Source: Lithobates sylvaticus
Lineage: Eukaryota; Chordata; Amphibia; Anura; Ranidae
Assembly: GCA_028564925.1 (NCBI GenBank)
Contig: CM053028.1
Coordinates: forward strand, 438,108,071 to 438,172,070
Direction of reading: 5' to 3'
DNA: 64,000 nucleotides
The notes beneath the pieces were generated by a model. It saw only the letters and a program-made list of their open reading frames with translations. It was not told the DNA's origin and did not search any database. A program made the translations under genes and the position numbers. Positions 54,901-60,900 of the stretch are shown here, piece after piece (position 1 is the first letter of the stretch; each line of letters opens with the position of its first letter).

Positions 54901-57900
54901 ATCAATCACGATAACTGCTGACCCGGAAAAAAAAGAAAATAAAAAAAGAAAAGAGCTCCGTAAGGCACAGGGCCACCTCGTGATGGCTTGCTATGAGGGC
55001 ACTCAGCAGGGGGAGGGAGCCAGGAGCACCGGCAGGGGACCTGAGAAGAGGAGGATCGGGGATGGCTGTGAAAAACCATTGCACAGGGCAGGTAAGTATA
55101 CCACATGTGTTATATAAAAAAATATATTTTTTACAAGATTATCAATAAGTTTCTGAGTATAGCTGTATATTTTATACAATGTTTTTTTCTTGAACAGTTT
55201 TTCCCTCTACACAGCTGGTTCTTTTTGTTCATCATTTCAGTTTAATATACTCATTACTTACATATAGGGATGAGCCGAACACCCCCGGTTCGGTTCGCAC
55301 CAGAACCTTCGAACGGACTGAAAATTTGTGCAAACTTTAGAACCCCATTAAAGTCTATGGGACTCGAACGTTCGAAATCAAATGTGCTAATTTTAAACGC
55401 TAATATGCAAGATATTGTCCTAAAAAGGGTTTGGGGACCCGGCTCCTGCCCCAGGGAACATGGATCAGTGCAAAAATATTTTTTAAAAACTGCAGTTTTT
55501 TCAGGAGCACTGATTTTAATGACGATTAAAGTGAAAAAAGTGAAATATTCCTTTAAATGTCATGCCTGTGGGGTGTCTATAGTATGCCTGTGAAGTGGCA
55601 CATGTTTCCCGTGTTTAGAACAGTCCCTGCACAAAATGACATTTAATATATAAACAGAACAGCAGTATACAGGCGGTGCAAATAAGACAGGAACTATGTA
55701 GGTTTGTTGTGTTCAGTAGAATCTGTTTGTAATTTTGAACTGGTACATTTTTAAAGTGTAGCTCCAGTCAAAAAATACATTTTTAAGCTTTTTGGAAAAC
55801 ATAGGGAAGGGTTATCACCCCTGTATATTTTTTTGGGCCGTCCGTTTTTTTCTTCTCACTTTCTGTTGTCTCCTTCCGTTTGCAAGTAGGAGACGTTTGT
55901 AAGTTGGATGTTTGAAAGTAGGGGCCTGCCCTATATGCTCTGCAGAAATTTGACCCTAAAGTGTTGGTGTTGCCACAAGTTAACACCTTAAGCACTCAAA
56001 GTGACTCTTGGTGGGCGCTGGAGAGCCCTGCTGTGAACCATTATATCAAGAATTGTAATTACATGCACCTGTTAAACAAACAGTGACTGACAAATTGGGC
56101 CTTAGGCACTGGTGCCACAACACTGCAACCTCTCCCAGATACTCTAGTTGGAGTGCAGGTATGAGCCCTGCTGCAAAGCATTGCATAAAAAAATTGTAAT
56201 TGCATGTCCCTGTAAACAGGGGCTGAAAAATTGGGTCTTAGCCACTGGTGGCGTCACCCAGAACCAAAAATGTTCTTCCAAGCTATCTTGAAGGGATGTG
56301 ACATTTCAAAAAAAAATATTCGGTTACATCAGCTTCAGGTGCTTGGTAGCTGGTGGTGATCCAAGACTGATTCATCTTTATGAAGGTCAGTCAATCAACG
56401 GAGTCGGTGGACAGGCGCACCCTGTGATCGGTGACAAAGCCTATAGCAGCACTGAAAGAACGCTGGATGCAGGACAGGCCAGTAGCTCAATTGCATACTG
56501 TGCAAGCTCTGGCCAGTGATCCATCCTCAAGACCCAGTAAGCCAGAGGATTTTCGGTGGGAAAGGTGTCCAAGTCTGACCTTGCCCCTAGGTATTCCTGC
56601 ACCATGTAAATCAGACGCTGGCGATGGTTGCTGGAACTGATCATACCTTGGGGCTGCGGACTAAAAAATAGTCTGAACGCATCAGTCAGACGGCCACCTT
56701 CTCCACCGCTCCTTCTGTTACTGACCGAAGCCTCAGCAACTCGTTGTCCAGGATCAGGATTTTGTAACCTCCCGTCTCTGGGAAGGCGTTGCACAGACCT
56801 TTCTGCAAGGCCTTCCGGAGATGTCTCATCCTCTGCTCCCTCTGCGAAGGCAAGATAAGGTCCGCAACCTTACCCTTGTACCGTGGATCAAGGAGAGTGG
56901 CCAGCCAGTAATGGTCCCTCTCCTTGATTCGAAGAATACGAGGATCCTTCCGCAGGCTTTGCAGGATCAGGGAGGCCATGCAGCGTAGGTTAGCTGAAGC
57001 ATTCGGTCCGGAGTCCTCTGGGTCACTAAGGACGACATGATCCGCAGCCACCTCCTCCCAGCCACGTACAAGTCCACTGTTTTCTTGGGACTGTAAATCA
57101 TCCCTAAAATACTGCTGATGCTGAGTGCCAGGCCCCACCTCCATGCTGACACAATCCTCCTCCTCGTCCTCTTCCTGTGTGATGTGTGGGACAGAAGGAA
57201 CACTGTCTGGATAAAGGGGGCCTTGAGAGGCAAGGAAGTCTTCCTCCTCCTGCCTCTGTTCTGCCTCAAGTGCCCTGTCCATTATTCCATGCAGCGTATG
57301 CTCCAACAGGGTGGACAAGAGGTACAGTGTCACTGATGCATGCACTGTCACTGCTCACCATCCTCGTGGCCTCCTCAAATGGTGACAGGACAGTGCATGC
57401 ATCCCTGATCATGCCCCACTGGCGTGGTGAAAAAAAACGAGCTCCCCTGACCCTGTCCTGGTGCCATAGTCACACAGGTACTCATTGATGGCCCTCTGCT
57501 GCGTGTGCAGCCGCTGCAGCATGGCCAACGTTGAGTTCCACCTGGTGGGCATGTCACATATAAGGCGGTTCTTGGGCAGGTTCTACTCCTTTTGCAGCTC
57601 AGCCAGCCGAGCACTGGCTTTATATGATCGTCGGAAATGCACACAGACTTTTCTGGCCTGCCTCAGGACATACTGTAAGCCTGGGTACCTGCCCAAGAAC
57701 CGCTGAACCACCAGGTTAAGGACGTGAGCCACACAGGGCACATGGGTCAGTTGTCCCTGTCGCAGGGCAGAGAGGAGGTTGGTGCCATTGTCGCAAACCA
57801 CCATTCCTGACTTAAGCTGGCATGGCGTCAACCACCTCTCAGCCTGCCCCTGTAGAGCTGACAGAACCTCTGCCCCAGTGTGGCTCCTGTCCCCCAAACA

Positions 57901-60900
57901 CACCAGCGCATACACGGCATGGCATCTTTTTGCCTGCGTACTTGCGTAGCCCCTTGAACGCTCACGGAGCACCGCTGGTTCCAAGGACAAAGCACAGGAA
58001 GAGGCCATGGAGGAAGAAGAAGAGGAGGGGGGGGGAGGAGAGAGGTGTGTCACAACCAGTAGTAGCATTTTGGAGGCGTGGTGGTGGAACAACCTCCAAC
58101 ACTACTGAACCTTGTCCTGCATCCTTCCCAGCTGCCAAAACAGTGACCCAATGGGCCGTGAAAGATAGGTAACGTCCCTGTCCATGCCTGCTGGACCATG
58201 AGTCAGCGGTATAATGCACCTTACCGCTGACCGCCCTGTCCAGTGAGGCATGGACATTGCCTTCCACATGCCGGTAGAGAGACGGAATCGCCTTCCGTGA
58301 TAAAAAGTGGCGTTTGGGAACCTGCCACTGAGGAACCGCACATTGCACAAACTCACGGAAGGGGTCCGAGTCTACCAACTGAAAAGGCAGCAGTTGAAGT
58401 GCTAGCAATTTAGACAAGCTAGCATTCAACCGCTGGGCATGTGGATGGCTGGGAGTGAACTTCTTTTGATGGTCCAGCAGCTGGGGCAGGGAAATTTGCC
58501 TGGTACAATCGGACGTTGGTGTACTGCTAGCAGAGTGCCCGCAAGTACTTGGCTGTGACACACCTAATTCTATACCTTCATTCCTCTCAGTGCGTTTTTT
58601 TTAGAGAGGACTGAAGGTATAGTGGGGTTGGAGATCCCAGCTGATGAGGAGCAAGGAGAGGTCTGCTTTGTTCTTTGGTGTGGGTCTTTAAGGTACGCTT
58701 GCCAACGAGCTGCATGGCAGGTCAACATATGTCTGGTCAAGCATGTGGTGCCCAAGCGGCTGATGTTTTGGCCACGTGAGATACGCTTGAGACATATGTT
58801 GCAAACAGCAGCGGTGCGATCTGCTGCACTCGTCTCAAAAAAGGCCCACACCAAAGAACTTTTGGAATAATGCTCAGAGGCAGCGCCCTGCACAGGTGGA
58901 GCTCTGCGGTATTATTCAGTCGGTGTGCTGCCCTTAAGCTGGCCCCCGGAGGGCATCCTGCCTCCTTGGAGATGTGCCTCCTCCTCCTCCTCTCTCCTAT
59001 CAGGCACCCACGTGGAGTCAGTGACCTCATCATCCCCTCCCTCTTCATCGCTGGAGCAAACCTGGCAGTATGCTGCAGCTGGTGGAACATGACTGCCAGA
59101 TTGCTGTCCTTCTTGAGCATCCCCTCTCTCTGGGCTCACGCTACTGCCTTCCACTAGCTGGGTATCATCATCAGAGCCTTCTAAACGCTGGGTATCCTCC
59201 TGGAGAATATACCCAACACTGTGGTCAAACAGTTCGGGGGACTTCTCAGGAGGACATGGTGGGTCTAGGGAAGGAGTGACTGATGACACTGAGACGAGGG
59301 AAGAGGACGCGTTGGCAGCTGCTTTGCCAGTACCCTGAGCCTGGGTGAGAGAGGATGAGGAGGATGAGGAGGGCTTGGTCATCCACTCTACCAAGTCTTC
59401 GGCATGATGCGGCTCAACGCGTCCAGCTGCCGAAAATAAGGACAAGCGTGTCCCATGGCCACGTGCTGATGACGATGCACCACGTCCATGACCAGCACTG
59501 TTGCCTCTAGACACAGAGCCTGCTTGCCCTCTTTTATTGGCTCGTGACTGTCTGCCTCTCCTTGTTAGCCTTCCAGACATACTAATGGCCTGCAGGGAGA
59601 TGGGAAAACCAGCAATAAGGGGTAGCTTCGGGTGTATACTGTGCAGGAGGCACACAACACCCACTTTAACTGCTGCAGATGCCTGTATTACAGAACACCA
59701 GCAATAAGGGGTATCTTCAGGTGTATACTGTGCTGGAGGCACACAACACCCACTTTAACTGCTGCAGATGCCTGTATTACAGAACACCAGTAATAAAGGA
59801 TAGCTTCAGGTGTATATTGTGTTGGAGGCACACAACACCCACTTTAACTGCTGCAGATGCCTGTATTACAGAACAACAGCAATACTGTGCTGAAGGCACA
59901 CAACACCCACTTTAACTGCGGCAGATGCCTGTATTACAGAACACCAGCAATAAGGGGTATCTTCAGGTGTATACTGTGCTGGAGGCACACAACACCCACT
60001 TTAACTGCTGCAGATGCCTGTATTACAGAACACCAGTAATAAAGGGTAGCTTCAGGTGTATACTGTGCTGGAGGCACACAACACCCACTTTAACTGCTGC
60101 AGATGCCTGTATTACAGAACTCCAGTAATAAAAGGTAGCTTCAGGTGTATACTGTGCTGGAGGCACACAACACCCACTTTAACTGCTGCAGATGCCTGTA
60201 TTACAGAACACCAGTAATAAAGGGTAGCTTCAGGAGTATACTGTGCTGGAGGCACACAACATCCACTTTAACTGCTGCAGATGCCTGTATAACAGAACAC
60301 CAGTAATAAAGGGTAGCTTCAGGTGTATACTGTGCTGGAGGCACACAATACCCACTTTAACAACGCTAGGTTTGCAAGCCACAAAGACACTGTCCCTGCC
60401 TATCCTGCTCTTTCCCTGACCACCTCAACACACTACACAAGGCCGCCGCGCTGGCGGCCTTATATAGTGTGGGACATGTACTTAACCCCCCTGAGCTATA
60501 ATTGGCCACAGCATCCTGCCTGTGGCCATTTATGGCTCTCCCCGCTGCCGGCGCTGTGATTGGCCAAGCGTGCAGGGTCACAGTGTATGCTTGGCCAATC
60601 ATGAGCCAGCAATGCACTGCGATGGCGCAGTGCATTGTGGGGCCGTTCGTGCCACACGAATTTGGTGCGAACGGCCCACAAAGTTCTGGTTTCGACGAAC
60701 AGGCGAATGGCCGATGTTCGATTCGAACACCGAGCTTATCCCTACTTACATATACAGTACTTGCATTTTACTAATAAACAATAAATGGGCAAATTATTCC
60801 CAAAGCACAGTGGGTTAGCTAAAGAGATAGCACAACAGCACTGCAGTTTGACTAAAACATCTAAATAAACTGTTGGATAAGGAATGAGTGGCCATCTTTC

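Larger units (their letters stand above)
55265..60744 (-). mobile_element. hAT transposon (copy B), 5.5 kb, BED-finger type
   Basis: Ends TAGGGATGAGC and GCTTATCCCTA are inverted; a perfect 8-base duplication CTTACATA lies at 55257-55264 and 60745-60752, the hAT hallmark. Transposase on the minus strand, TATA box near 60463 and a minisatellite between promoter and coding part. Coding region has several frame breaks. Same family as copy A (20420-30344). Confidence 0.9.

Noticed and set aside
59679-60128. Repeated peptide frames in the 88-base minisatellite
   Set aside because: They arise from the repeat and lie on the strand opposite to the transposon's genes.
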